64,000 nt of DNA, taken from assembly GCA_031082125.1 (NCBI GenBank), contig JAVHLM010000021.1, forward strand, positions 62,001 through 126,000, read 5' to 3'. The position numbers were made by a program, and so were the translations under genes. The notes under the pieces were generated by a model that saw only the letters and a list, made by a program, of their open reading frames with translations, did not search any database and was not told the origin of the DNA. Source of the DNA: Candidatus Eremiobacterota bacterium (lineage in GTDB: Bacteria > Vulcanimicrobiota > CADAWZ01 > Ess09-12). Below, piece by piece: positions 26,524-35,207 of this stretch (position 1 is its first letter; each line of letters starts with the position of its first letter).

Positions 26524-27069
26524 CTATTGTAACCAGTGGGAGCCGTCCTCGAGATCTATGCAGAGGAAGCGGTCATGGCCAAGGTCCAGAAACAGCACGG
26601 CGCTCGCCCTTCCGCATGAGAGTCTCACTATGACGGAGCCGCAGGCCATTCCAAGAGATACCCTTATGGTGACGGGCCCGCCGGCCTTGCTCCCGTTCTC
26701 GTAATAGGTATCCCCGGAAGAGGTCATCGCCCTGGCGCCATTGGAATAATAGGCATTCCCCGAGCTGTCAAGGAGTATCGCGCCATTTGAGTAATAAGCA
26801 TTCCCGGAGCTCGTCATGAGCCGGCTCCCGTTGGGATAGTATGAATTCCCCGAGGTATCGTAAGCACTGGCCCCGTTGCGGTAGTATGCGGCGCCCGATG
26901 AAGTGCGGGTTTTTGCCCCGTTTGAATAATAGACATTTCCGGAATAGTCGGAGAGCCTCGCGCCGTTGGGGAAGTAAGCTTCCCCCGAAGAAGACGCCGG
27001 AGCCGATAATGCGAACACAAAGAGAATCATCAGGACAAGCATCACTGATGCACTTCTGGCAGAGCGCAT
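26524..27069 (-). CDS. Exported protein with seven 15-residue YYxNG repeats
   Basis: This 181-residue protein begins with a signal peptide (MRSARSASVMLVLMILFVFA, likely cut after LSAPAS). Seven tandem 15-residue repeats follow (about residues 29-133). The consensus is GNxYYxNGAxxxxSS, reminiscent of MORN or YwqK-type YxxNG repeats but shorter and strictly periodic. A C-terminal hydrophobic/cysteine-containing segment of about 45 residues ends in SHWLQ. AAGGAGGG lies 7 nt before ATG 27069. The repeat probably forms a small extracellular beta-structure; ligand unknown. It is followed by its own terminator. Confidence 0.8.
   Translation of the reverse strand: MRSARSASVMLVLMILFVFALSAPASSSGEAYFPNGARLSDYSGNVYYSNGAKTRTSSGAAYYRNGASAYDTSGNSYYPNGSRLMTSSGNAYYSNGAILLDSSGNAYYSNGARAMTSSGDTYYENGSKAGGPVTIRVSLGMACGSVIVRLSCGRASAVLFLDLGHDRFLCIDLEDGSHWLQ
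26671..26985 (-). repeat. Seven tandem 45-bp coding repeats (15 residues each)
   Basis: The units encode GEAYFPNGA..., GNVYYSNGA..., GAAYYRNGA..., GNSYYPNGS..., GNAYYSNGA... twice and GDTYYENGS. DNA copies have diverged at synonymous and variable positions while the YY-x-NG core is kept, so the repeat is under protein-level selection rather than freshly amplified. Confidence 0.8.
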
Positions 27070-27138
27070 TGCAAAACCCTCCTTATCGAATTGATTATCT
27101 TGCAAAAAGCCCGGCTCCTTGTGCCGGCAGCTGATTCC

Positions 27139-27600
27139 CTAAGGGCTCGCGAACTTCTTCACCGTGAGCTTGCCTCCCTGGGCCCAGTTCAGAAAGGCGA
27201 CAAAAAGTAATCGGCAATCCTGCCGGTATTCATAAGGATGTAAAGGACCTTTGTTTCGTCGGTAAGCCACATCTCAGGCCTGTAATGGGTTTTAAGGTCC
27301 CGGACATCCGATATCTGATAATAGATGCATTCCTTTACCTTTTCGAGGCAGAAAAGGATCCCGTCTTCAAGCCTGGCCTGCCTGGAATCACAGAGAAATA
27401 CAATACTGCCGGGGCCGTTGAGAGGGATGGTTATCGAGGAGCCGCCAAATTCCATTCACCATCAGTGCCTCGGTGCAGGCAGGATTGCTCTGGAGCACCT
27501 TTTCAATACACTCAAGGGCATCATTGCGGTTTCCTCTTGCGAGCAGTGTGTGAGCTCCCTGAGCAGGTAAGTTTCAGATGACGTGCTGCTCCTGCCTCCC
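27139..27600 (-). pseudogene. Decayed TPR-containing gene with at least three frameshifts
   Basis: Consecutive minus-strand segments in different frames read as one protein. They are ETYLLRELTH; then a TPR-like unit LLARGNRNDALECIEKVLQ...ACTEALMVNGIWRLL (about 27575-27460); then GSIVFLCDSRQARLEDGI... to IADY (27455-27200); then LFVAFLNWAQGGKLTVKKF, ending at a TAG at 27139-27141. Each segment keeps the GC-rich third positions of neighbouring genes, but the joins need frame changes. No start with an SD was found. It is probably a recently inactivated TPR-domain gene, or a sequence with assembly errors. Confidence 0.6.
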
Positions 27601-27759
27601 AAAAGGCTGCCCATAATTACTCACTCCGGAGGGCAGGAGTTTTGATTTGCATGGAGTTCTGCCCCGGAACAATTATTCGAAAGCATCTCGAAAAGTCCCG
27701 GGAGATTCACTTCCTGTTCCCCGCTCTGACGCACCGCCTCCCGGCTTCCCGGGAATCTG

Positions 27760-27791
27760 CCCCCTTTCACCGCTTTTCGCCGGGAGATTTC
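27760..27791 (+). repeat. 32-bp direct repeat, copy 1
   Basis: The sequence beginning CCCCCTTTCACCGC and ending GGGAGATTTC is identical over 32 bp to 28895-28926. The two copies flank the Tat-deaminase gene. No other copy was seen in the window. Similarity weakens just upstream (GCTTCCCGG and ATCT are shared). Confidence 0.9.
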
Positions 27792-27820
27792 TGGACTTTT
27801 CCGGAGATTTCTTGTATACT
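27792..27820 (+). promoter_or_regulatory. Possible promoter of the Tat-deaminase gene
   Basis: TGGACT (27792-27797), 17 bp and TATACT (27815-27820) directly abut repeat copy 1. The leader to the ATG at 27978 would be about 150 nt. Apart from this and the repeat, the 27601-27977 interval shows no gene. Confidence 0.5.
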
Positions 27821-27977
27821 ATCTGCGGGGGCCGGGGGCAGTCGAGACCAGGCTTTCTCACCTCCGGGAGAATTGAGGATTACCCGAGCCTTCACCGCGA
27901 CGGTCTCCTGGAGAATATCGGGCAGTGCCGGCGCCTTGCCGGCCTGCGGAATCAGGCTTATCAATGGAGGCGAGAAC

Positions 27978-28604
27978 ATGCAGGAGTCAAGACGTGTTTT
28001 TTTCAAGGCTGCGGCAAGGACCGGAGCGGTCCTTTTGGCGACGACAGTCTCTTTGCCGGCCCATCGGGTGCTTGCCCTGGAAAAGACGGAATCCGGGAAC
28101 TGGAACCCCCCTTCGGAACTGAAGGGTCTTCCCCTCAATCATCAGCAGATCCTGAAACATCTGAGGACGGCCAATGAAGTCGCCAAGGAAACGGCGGAAT
28201 TCGGCCACCACCCCTTTGGCGCAGTGCTTGTGGCGCCGGATGGCGAGAGGGTGCTGATGAAACAGGGAAACCTCAGTACGATCCAGCATGCCGAAACAGA
28301 GCTCTCACGGCGGGCCTTTGAGCAGTACAACCCCGATTACTTGTGGGGATGTACCCTGGTGACGACCTTCGAACCTTGCGTCATGTGCGCCGGAAACGTC
28401 TATTGGGCCAACATCGGAAACCTGGTCTATGGCGTTGAGGAGACCACATTGAAGAAACTGACCGGCGCCAACAAGAACAACCCCACGATGAGCATGCCGT
28501 GCCGCACGATCTTCAAGGCGGGGCAAAAGCCCATCCTGGTGGCAGGCCCCTTTCCGGAACTGGAAGGCGAACTGGTCGCCCCCCACAAGAACTTCTGGAA
28601 ATGA
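27978..28604 (+). CDS. Tat-exported cytidine/guanine deaminase-like protein
   Basis: This 208-residue protein starts with a twin-arginine signal: SRRVFFKAAARTGAVLLA, with a probable cut after HRVLA. The mature part has the zinc deaminase motifs HAE (QHAETELSRRAF) and PCVMCAG, and the order and spacing match the nucleoside/tRNA-adenosine deaminase superfamily (guanine deaminase, TadA-like). GGAGG lies 7 nt before ATG 27978; in-frame upstream sequence is non-coding. Export of such a deaminase is unusual. It may scavenge extracellular nucleobases or act on another amine. Repeat copies flank it. Confidence 0.85.
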   Translation: MQESRRVFFKAAARTGAVLLATTVSLPAHRVLALEKTESGNWNPPSELKGLPLNHQQILKHLRTANEVAKETAEFGHHPFGAVLVAPDGERVLMKQGNLSTIQHAETELSRRAFEQYNPDYLWGCTLVTTFEPCVMCAGNVYWANIGNLVYGVEETTLKKLTGANKNNPTMSMPCRTIFKAGQKPILVAGPFPELEGELVAPHKNFWK

Positions 28605-28894
28605 AGCTGCCCCGTCGCGGATTCCTGAGATAATGCGGCTCTTACTGCAATGTCTCCCTGGGAAAAGCGAGATGACATCAAGCCGCCGGAGTCGGCACCG
28701 AGGGGCGCACCTGCACCACCAGGACTCCTATGCCGATTACTATTTCCTCGATGTTTCTCGGGCGCAGCTAAAAAGCGAAGGAGCGGGGCAGGAAGGGCTC
28801 TGGTTCTGCCCCTGCCGCCTCAGGGCTTTCTGCCCGATATCCCGCCCTTTTCCCCGAACTGACACGGCGCTTCCCGGTATCTATCTTTCTTTGT

Positions 28895-28926
28895 CCCCCT
28901 TTCACCGCTTTTCGCCGGGAGATTTC
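28895..28926 (+). repeat. 32-bp direct repeat, copy 2
   Basis: Identical to 27760-27791 and in the same orientation, 1,135 bp apart. Confidence 0.9.
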
Positions 28927-29429
28927 CATGCATCATGGTTCGCCTTTCGTGGCAGACAGGGTGAGATGATGAATCCATGGGTGCGGGCAAAATCCTTGTA
29001 CCTGCCCAGAACCACTACATTTTGTTTGCAGGCTTTCACAATACATAAGCCCTTTGAACCTCTGGCATATCCCCCCAGAGAGATTTACCCTCCCCTTGAG
29101 GATCGGGGGCACTCACCCCTTGCGCACCTGGAGCCTGACCTCCGGAAAGATCGCCTCCACCCTCTGTGCCGCAGGGCACAGACCCGGAAGAGCCTGTCGC
29201 GTATAATAAAATCAGAGAAGATGAAGAGAGAAAGGAATACAAAAGTCACGATATGGTCCTCCGAACCTGCACGCGAAGGCGTTGCCCCCACCCGGAGGAC
29301 CTACATGGGAAACAAGGCCGATTCACATAAAAGCCTGCCGAGTCCTCCGGGAAATGAGGCAGGCTCTTTTCTAGCCCGGGGCAGGACTGAGGAGATCTTT
29401 ACGCTGCACTTGCCATCACGTCCCGGAGA

Positions 29430-29477
29430 GCCGCACACGGAGGACGCCGCACACGGAGGACGCCACACACAGAGGAT
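29430..29477 (+). repeat. Three tandem 16-bp repeats
   Basis: The first two copies of GCCGCACACGGAGGAC (29430-29445, 29446-29461) are identical; the third (29462-29477) has three substitutions. They lie in non-coding sequence about 190 bp upstream of lhr. Confidence 0.8.
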
Positions 29478-29663
29478 GCTACAGGCTGAATCTGTAGCTC
29501 TCTTCAAATCCCGCGAGGAGCCTCCTGGCGGGCAATCAGATTACGGAGGGCTGTCGTGAGGAAAAGGGAGGATAAGCTCTCCCCTCATAGGGAGCAGCCA
29601 CACCATCTTGCCCCCTGTGCTATAATCAATGAGGCGGCACTCTGTTCTAGGACCTGGAGCACC

Positions 29664-32600
29664 ATGCAAAAAGAGCAGTCTTCCCTCTCCCTCTTCCACC
29701 CCCTTGTGGCCTGCTGGTTCTCCGAAAGAATCGGCACTCCCACGGAGGTGCAGGCCGCCGCTTGGCCGCAGATTGCCTCGGGCTCCCACCTCCTCATCAC
29801 GGCGCCCACGGGAAGCGGGAAAACTCTCACGGCCTTTCTCTGGGCCCTTGACCGCCTCGCCACGGGGAAGAGCAGCGGGGGCTTCACATCGGTGCTCTAT
29901 GTCTCACCGCTGAAAGCCCTGAACAATGACATAAGGCGGAACCTGATGACGCCTCTCGGAGAGCTCAGAGATCTCTTCGAGAAAGAGGGGGAGCCCTTTC
30001 CCGGGATAAGGGTCCTCACCCGGAGCGGGGACACGCCCCAGGAGGAAAGGCGCCGCTTACAGCGCCATCCCCCCGAGCTGCTGATCACCACCCCCGAGAG
30101 CCTGAACCTCATGCTGAGCTCCGCCGGGGGCCGCACGGTCCTCGGGAGCCTTTCGACGGTGATACTCGACGAAATCCATGCCCTTTTTGCCACCAGGAGG
30201 GGAGCTTACCTTATGACGGCCGTGGAGCGGCTGGTGCGCCTGTCGGGGGAATTCCAGCGCATCGCCCTCTCCGCCACCATCAGGCCCGCTGACAAAGTCG
30301 CCGCTTTCATAGGAGGATACTCGCTCTCCATGGACGGCGCGGAACCCCGTTATGAGGCCCGTCCGGTAACAATCATAAGCTCCGGCATGAGAAAAAAGTA
30401 CGATCTCTCTGTCCATTTCCCCGAGAAAGCCGCTCTCGACAGGGACAGGGAAAATTTCTGGCAGCCCTTTGCCGATGCCTTCAGGGAGAGGATCGCGCGC
30501 AACCGCTCCACCCTTCTCTTTACCAACAGCAGAAGGCTCGCTGAGAAGATGACCCTCGCGATAAACTGCGAAGGAAGCCTTGCCTATGCCCACCACGGCT
30601 CTCTCTCGCGGGAAATAAGGGAAGTGGTGGAGCAGAAGCTGAAAGCCGGCGATCTCAAAGCGATAGTGGCGACAAGCTCCCTGGAGATGGGGATCGATAT
30701 CGGCTCACTTGACGAGGTGATCCTGATCCAGTCACCCTTTTCCATCTCGTCGGCAGTGCAGCGGCTGGGGAGGGCGGGGCACCAGGTGGGCGAGGTGAGC
30801 CGCGGCAGGCTCGTTCCCGTCAATTCCCACGATTTCGTCAGCGCGGCAGTGCTCACCAGAGCGGTCATGGAACATGATATTGAATCCCTGGCACCTGTAG
30901 AATGTCCTCTTGATGTGCTCGCTCAGATCCTCATCTCGATGACCGCAATGGAGCCATGGGACATCGATGAGCTCTTTGCCCAGATAAGGACCTGCTTCTC
31001 TTACCGGCGCCTCGGCAGGGAAGTATTCAACAGCGTGCTGGAGATGCTCGCAGGCCGCTATCAGAAGAGCAGGATCAGGGAGCTTGCACCCCGTGTCTCC
31101 ATCGACAGGCTCGACAACACCGTCACCGCGAGGGAGGGGGCTATTAAGGTCGTGTACCGCTGCGGCGGGGTGATCCCTGACCGCGGCTATTTCCATATGC
31201 GGCAAAGTGATACAGGCGCGCTCCTCGGCGAGCTCGACGAGGAGTTCGTGTGGGAGAACCCCGAGGGGAGCATTTTCACGCTGGGGACCCAGAGCTGGAA
31301 GGTGGAGCGGATCACCCACAACGATGTCTTCGTCCAGCCTTCAAAAGTCTCGGGACCCCTGCCGCCCTTCTGGAAAGGAGAGCACTACGGGCGTGATTTC
31401 CACTTTTCAGCGAGGATCGGGGAGTTTCTCGAGGAGGCCGAGGCCCGCCTCAAGAGGGGGAGCCTCGCTGAATTCAGTGATGAGCTGAAAAAGAATCATT
31501 TCATGGACGACTGCGCGGCCCGGGAATTGATTGCCTTCCTCATGCGTCAGCGTGAGGCCACGGGGCGCGATCTTCCCCACCGCCACCATATACTGATAGA
31601 GCAGGTGAATTCGGGGCCAGACAGGCCCCCTGTGAGTCAGATCGTGCTCCACACCCTGTGGGGAGGCCGTGTCAACAGGCCCTATGCCCTGGCACTCCAG
31701 GCCGCGTGGATTGAACAGTTCGCCTATAAACCGGAGGTCCACGCGTCCGACGATTCTGTCATCATCATCTCGACTCATGAAGTAAGCGGTGATGAGATCC
31801 TCGCCCTGGTGAGCGGAGGGACCCTCCTGCCGCTCCTTCGCAGGCAGCTTGAGAGCTCGGGCTTTTTCTGCGCCAGGTTCAGGGAGTCTGCCCGGCGGGC
31901 TCTTCTGATAACCCCTTTCAGAATGAACCAGCGGATGCCCCTGTGGCTCTCGAGGCTCCGCTCACAGACGCTGCTGAACGCTGTCAGGCACTTTGATGAT
32001 TTCCCCGTCATGCTCGAGACCTGGCGGTCGTGCATCAATGATGAGTTCGACATGGAAAGCCTCTCGAAGGTCCTCGCGGAGCTTGAAGCAGGAGTTATCG
32101 GGTGGACGGAAGTCACGATGGCCCATGGGAGCCCCTTCGCCCAGGCCGTCACATGGGAGCAGATCAATATATACATGTACAGGGAAGATCTGCCGGCCCC
32201 CGGCGGGCCATCGGGCCTGCGGGAGGACCTGATAAAATCCGTGGTGTTCTCGCCTGGCTTCCGCCCTGCCGTGCCTGCTGAAATTGTGAGCCTCTATGAA
32301 AGGAAGCGCCAGAGGCTCTTTCCGGGCTATTCACCTGCCACGCCGAGGGATTTGCTCGAATGGGTGAAAGAGAGGCTTCTTATCCCTGAAGATGAATGGA
32401 ATGCCCTTCAGGATGCCGTAAAAAGGGATCATGGGATAAGCCCCTCCGACATTACCGTTGCGGTTGCCCGCAAACTTGCAAAGGTGTGCCTCAGGGGGGC
32501 GCACCAACCGCTGATTGCCGCCCGGGAAGAGCTCCCGCGGATAATGGAGACCCTGTATAAAGAGGGATCACCGGCAACGATAAAGCCTTATGACGAAGAG

Positions 32601-34184
32601 GGAAGCTTCCCTGACATTGAGGCCGCGGTACCGGGATATAAGCCCGCCGGGGCAGGCTCCTCCGAAGGGATATCCTCGGCAGTGCTGGGTGAATGGCTGC
32701 AGTTCTACGGCCCCAGGCCGTCGGCATTCATCGGGTCCTCGCTGGGAACAGGGAATCCGGAGCCCATGCTCGGGGAGCTTGCCGATGAGCAGAAGATCAT
32801 CACCGGGAGGCTCATCGCCGGCGACGACAGGGAGCTGGTCTGCGAAAGCGGAAATTTCGAGGCCCTCCTCAGGATGAGCCGGGCCGCCGCAGTGCCGGTC
32901 TTTGAGCCTCTCGGCCTCGAAATGCTTCCCCTTTTTCTTGCCCATTACCATGGCCTCACCATGCCAAGGAATGATATTGATGGCTTGTACAATGCCCTTG
33001 AACAGCTCACCTGGTATCCCCTCTCTGCCGCGCTGTGGGAGTCGGAGATCTTTCCCGCCCGCTTTCCTCTTTACAGCCCCTCGTGGCTTGACACCCTGAT
33101 GGCAGAGGGCGAGGTGCGGTGGATTGGCACAAAACCGGAGCACATTGCCTTCTCCTTCCAGGGAGACACCGATCTTGCAGGGAGCCGGGGAGAGGCCGGG
33201 GAAGGCCGGGAACTCTCTGCCCGGGGGAAGGGGGCGCCGGGCTTTGAGAGCCTCCTCCCTGACAATGAACGGCGCGCTGATTTTCCGTCGCTTGTGCGGA
33301 TTTCAGGGTACGATCCGGAAACGCTTGCCGCGAGGCTCTGGGATGCGGTATGGAAAGGGCAGGTCACCAATGACACTTTCATCGCCCTCCGCCGCGGTAT
33401 TGAAACGGGCTTCAGGTATCCCGGGCCTCCTGAAGCTTCCCATGATGAGGGGCGAAGGGGAAGAGGGCACCGCCGCAGGGGCATGGGAGCAGCAAAGGAG
33501 AGGAAGGCCGCGGGAAGATCAGCCGGGAACTGGTACCGCCTCGGGAGAGAGGGGCTTCCCGGAGACCTGCTTGATCTTGAGGAGCAGCACAAGGAGCGCG
33601 TAAGGCTTCTGCTTGACCGTTACGGCATCCTGTTCCGTGAGCTCCTCGCAAAAGAGCTCCCTGCCTTCAGGTGGCCAGCCCTCTTCCGCACTCTCCGCCT
33701 GATGGAGCTTTCAGGCGAGGTCCTCGCGGGGTGCTTTTTCAACGGGATTCCGGGACCCCAGTTCATGGCGCCCCATGCCTTCAGGATGCTGAAAAGAGAG
33801 CTGCCCGGCAGGGCTCTTTACTCTGTCAACGCCATGGATCCCGTGTCGATATGCGGCCTTCAGCTTGACGCGCTGAAAGGGCGGCTGCCGAAGCGTCTCC
33901 CCGGCACCCACTGCGTTTACCGCGGCACGGAACTTGCCCTGGTATCGGAGCGGAACGGCGCTTCCCTTACCTTTAAAGTGAAGCCTGATAATCCCGATCT
34001 CGAGGAGCTTCTTTCGCCGCTCCGGCGCCTGATGACACGTTCCTTTCAGCCTCTTCACCGGATTGTCGTGGAAACGATAAACGGCCTTGATGCAACCGGA
34101 AGTCCCTATCTGGATGCCTTTCAAGCATATTTTGATGTGGAGAGGGATTTCAGGACGCTGATCCTCTACGGGAAGCGGCAGTGA
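29664..34184 (+). CDS. lhr: Large ATP-dependent helicase Lhr
   Basis: This 1,506-residue superfamily 2 helicase is close to the length of full-size Lhr (about 1,540 in E. coli). Walker A APTGSGKT is at 47-54, TTPESLN at about 142-148, DEIH at 169-172, SAT in IALSATIRPADK, and motif VI in QRLGRAGHQVGE. The Lhr-specific winged-helix and C-terminal regions follow. Near residue 1255-1290 there is an Arg/Gly/Lys-rich insertion (GRRGRGHRRRG) that looks flexible. Lhr unwinds DNA or RNA-DNA 3'-to-5' in repair, and E. coli Lhr has a glycosylase-active C-terminus. ATG 29664 follows GGAG; the 36 in-frame codons before it are not supported. Confidence 0.95.
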   Translation: MQKEQSSLSLFHPLVACWFSERIGTPTEVQAAAWPQIASGSHLLITAPTGSGKTLTAFLWALDRLATGKSSGGFTSVLYVSPLKALNNDIRRNLMTPLGELRDLFEKEGEPFPGIRVLTRSGDTPQEERRRLQRHPPELLITTPESLNLMLSSAGGRTVLGSLSTVILDEIHALFATRRGAYLMTAVERLVRLSGEFQRIALSATIRPADKVAAFIGGYSLSMDGAEPRYEARPVTIISSGMRKKYDLSVHFPEKAALDRDRENFWQPFADAFRERIARNRSTLLFTNSRRLAEKMTLAINCEGSLAYAHHGSLSREIREVVEQKLKAGDLKAIVATSSLEMGIDIGSLDEVILIQSPFSISSAVQRLGRAGHQVGEVSRGRLVPVNSHDFVSAAVLTRAVMEHDIESLAPVECPLDVLAQILISMTAMEPWDIDELFAQIRTCFSYRRLGREVFNSVLEMLAGRYQKSRIRELAPRVSIDRLDNTVTAREGAIKVVYRCGGVIPDRGYFHMRQSDTGALLGELDEEFVWENPEGSIFTLGTQSWKVERITHNDVFVQPSKVSGPLPPFWKGEHYGRDFHFSARIGEFLEEAEARLKRGSLAEFSDELKKNHFMDDCAARELIAFLMRQREATGRDLPHRHHILIEQVNSGPDRPPVSQIVLHTLWGGRVNRPYALALQAAWIEQFAYKPEVHASDDSVIIISTHEVSGDEILALVSGGTLLPLLRRQLESSGFFCARFRESARRALLITPFRMNQRMPLWLSRLRSQTLLNAVRHFDDFPVMLETWRSCINDEFDMESLSKVLAELEAGVIGWTEVTMAHGSPFAQAVTWEQINIYMYREDLPAPGGPSGLREDLIKSVVFSPGFRPAVPAEIVSLYERKRQRLFPGYSPATPRDLLEWVKERLLIPEDEWNALQDAVKRDHGISPSDITVAVARKLAKVCLRGAHQPLIAAREELPRIMETLYKEGSPATIKPYDEEGSFPDIEAAVPGYKPAGAGSSEGISSAVLGEWLQFYGPRPSAFIGSSLGTGNPEPMLGELADEQKIITGRLIAGDDRELVCESGNFEALLRMSRAAAVPVFEPLGLEMLPLFLAHYHGLTMPRNDIDGLYNALEQLTWYPLSAALWESEIFPARFPLYSPSWLDTLMAEGEVRWIGTKPEHIAFSFQGDTDLAGSRGEAGEGRELSARGKGAPGFESLLPDNERRADFPSLVRISGYDPETLAARLWDAVWKGQVTNDTFIALRRGIETGFRYPGPPEASHDEGRRGRGHRRRGMGAAKERKAAGRSAGNWYRLGREGLPGDLLDLEEQHKERVRLLLDRYGILFRELLAKELPAFRWPALFRTLRLMELSGEVLAGCFFNGIPGPQFMAPHAFRMLKRELPGRALYSVNAMDPVSICGLQLDALKGRLPKRLPGTHCVYRGTELALVSERNGASLTFKVKPDNPDLEELLSPLRRLMTRSFQPLHRIVVETINGLDATGSPYLDAFQAYFDVERDFRTLILYGKRQ

Positions 34185-34370
34185 AAGTCTAAAGCCTCGC
34201 TCATTGACGGAGTTCAGGGTCAGGATCCGGAGAATCAAGAGGGATGAAAGGCGGGCTTGCAGAAGTCGTATGAGCGCCCTGAGGCCAGGGAGGGAGAGGC
34301 ACTGGTAGAGGAGCGTGGCACTGATACCAGGGTGACAGAGAGCAGACAGAACCTGCGGGAGGAAAAGCAT

Positions 34371-34871
34371 ATGTCCGGGAGATTCGAGGAATACTATGTA
34401 AGAAGGACAGAGCGCGCGCCTGATCCCCGCTTTATGGAAGAGCATAAAGGTCTCTCTTTGATGGAGGCCCCGGCCGGCACCTATGTCCTTCTGCACCGCA
34501 ATGAGGACCTGCTGGATTTCAGCGGCAATGAGTGCAGGCATTATTCCCTCATGACAGGCGAAGCGATCTATACAGGCGTTCAGGAAAATGTAGGCGCCTT
34601 TCATTACGAGCACTGGAAGGAAGGGGCACTTGAGAGGCTTCTGTCATACAATTCAGATTACTTCTGGCACAAGGTGGAAGGCACCGCTGAGGAATGGGAA
34701 TCGAAGGTGCTGTTCACCGAGGAAGGCCTCAGATCCTCACTCCAATGCTATGACGAAGAGTTTCATGAGAGAATCAGGCAGGCCTGGGAGAAAAAAGAGA
34801 TCAAGGAGGGCGATCAATTCCCGCCGATAAGCGAGACGGAGGCCTATCAGGGCCTGCTGGGATCTCTATAA
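34371..34871 (+). CDS. Hypothetical 166-residue protein
   Basis: No family was recognised. The protein is soluble, acidic and aromatic-rich, with segments GTYVLLHRNEDLLDFSGNEC and EKKEIKEGDQFPPISETEAY. GGGAGGAAAAG ends just before ATG 34371 and sets the start; in-frame sequence from 34257 is weaker. It lies 186 bp after lhr on the same strand. It resembles neither neighbour. Confidence 0.7.
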   Translation: MSGRFEEYYVRRTERAPDPRFMEEHKGLSLMEAPAGTYVLLHRNEDLLDFSGNECRHYSLMTGEAIYTGVQENVGAFHYEHWKEGALERLLSYNSDYFWHKVEGTAEEWESKVLFTEEGLRSSLQCYDEEFHERIRQAWEKKEIKEGDQFPPISETEAYQGLLGSL

Positions 34872-34895
34872 GCAGAAATCCTGGAGATTAACACT

Positions 34896-34979
34896 GTGCG
34901 AGCAAGGATGTCCTTTCTTTTTATAGCAGCGATTCTATGGGGAGCAATGGCATTCTGTCAATGCGCCGTCCCCCCCTGA
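34896..34979 (+). CDS. Possible 27-residue signal-peptide-like small protein
   Basis: GTG 34896 (or ATG 34908) opens a frame that reads MSFLFIAAILWGAMAFCQC and stops at TGA 34977. GGAG lies 9 nt upstream of the GTG. The product is a short hydrophobic signal with a lipobox-like MAFC and almost no mature part. It could be a tiny lipoprotein, a leader peptide or a remnant. Evidence is limited to composition and the ribosome binding site. Confidence 0.3.
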   Translation: MRARMSFLFIAAILWGAMAFCQCAVPP

Positions 34980-35003
34980 TTCTCTCAACAGCCTGTCCTT
35001 GTT

Positions 35004-35078
35004 AACAAAATTTAAACATTTCCGGCGGATTTGTTCACAAAGTGAGGGTCTTGTAAACAGAATGTTAATTATTTTAAT
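35004..35078 (+). promoter_or_regulatory. AT-rich promoter region of the Gln-rich protein gene
   Basis: An upstream element AACAAAATTTAAAC begins at 35004, similar to those at 19763 and 21966. The best core is TTGTAA (35051-35056), 16 bp, TTTAAT (35073-35078). The 336-bp gap 34872-35207 also holds a possible tiny gene (34896) and a leader peptide (35150). Confidence 0.5.
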
Positions 35079-35149
35079 AAAAAGCTTCCACTTTTCATAT
35101 TTATTTTACAAAAATCCCATTTACATGAAAACCAGATGAGGTGAAATAC

Positions 35150-35188
35150 ATGGTACAGCAAAGGAAAAATTCCGGGGAATTGCAATAG
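35150..35188 (+). CDS. Possible 12-residue leader peptide
   Basis: GAGGTGAAATAC ATG starts MVQQRKNSGELQ followed by TAG, 19 nt before the ATG at 35208. The ribosome binding site is as good as that of the main gene. It may couple or tune translation of the Gln-rich protein. No hairpin or attenuator was seen. Confidence 0.35.
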   Translation: MVQQRKNSGELQ

Positions 35189-35207
35189 AATAACAGGGGG
35201 TGTCACG

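Larger units (their letters stand above)
28605..29663. other. About 1 kb without a convincing gene
   Basis: Open frames here are His/Pro/Ser/Arg-rich and lack ribosome binding sites or family resemblance. The interval contains 32-bp repeat copy 2, a 7-bp stem hairpin CTGTGCC/GGCACAG at 29164-29181 without a T-tract, isolated TATAAT-like sequences near 29203 and 29621, and a 16-bp triple repeat at 29430-29477. It is probably remnant or regulatory sequence upstream of lhr. Confidence 0.5.

Noticed and set aside
26671-26985. A CRISPR-like array
   Set aside because: The 45-bp periodicity is in coding frame with a conserved YYxNG protein motif and no spacers.
27760-28926. An insertion sequence or composite transposon
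   Set aside because: The 32-bp copies are direct rather than inverted, and no transposase or integrase gene is present between or beside them.
28633-29559. A 308-codon plus-strand open frame
   Set aside because: It is rich in His, Pro, Ser and Arg, has no ribosome binding site, contains the 32-bp and 16-bp repeats and resembles no family.
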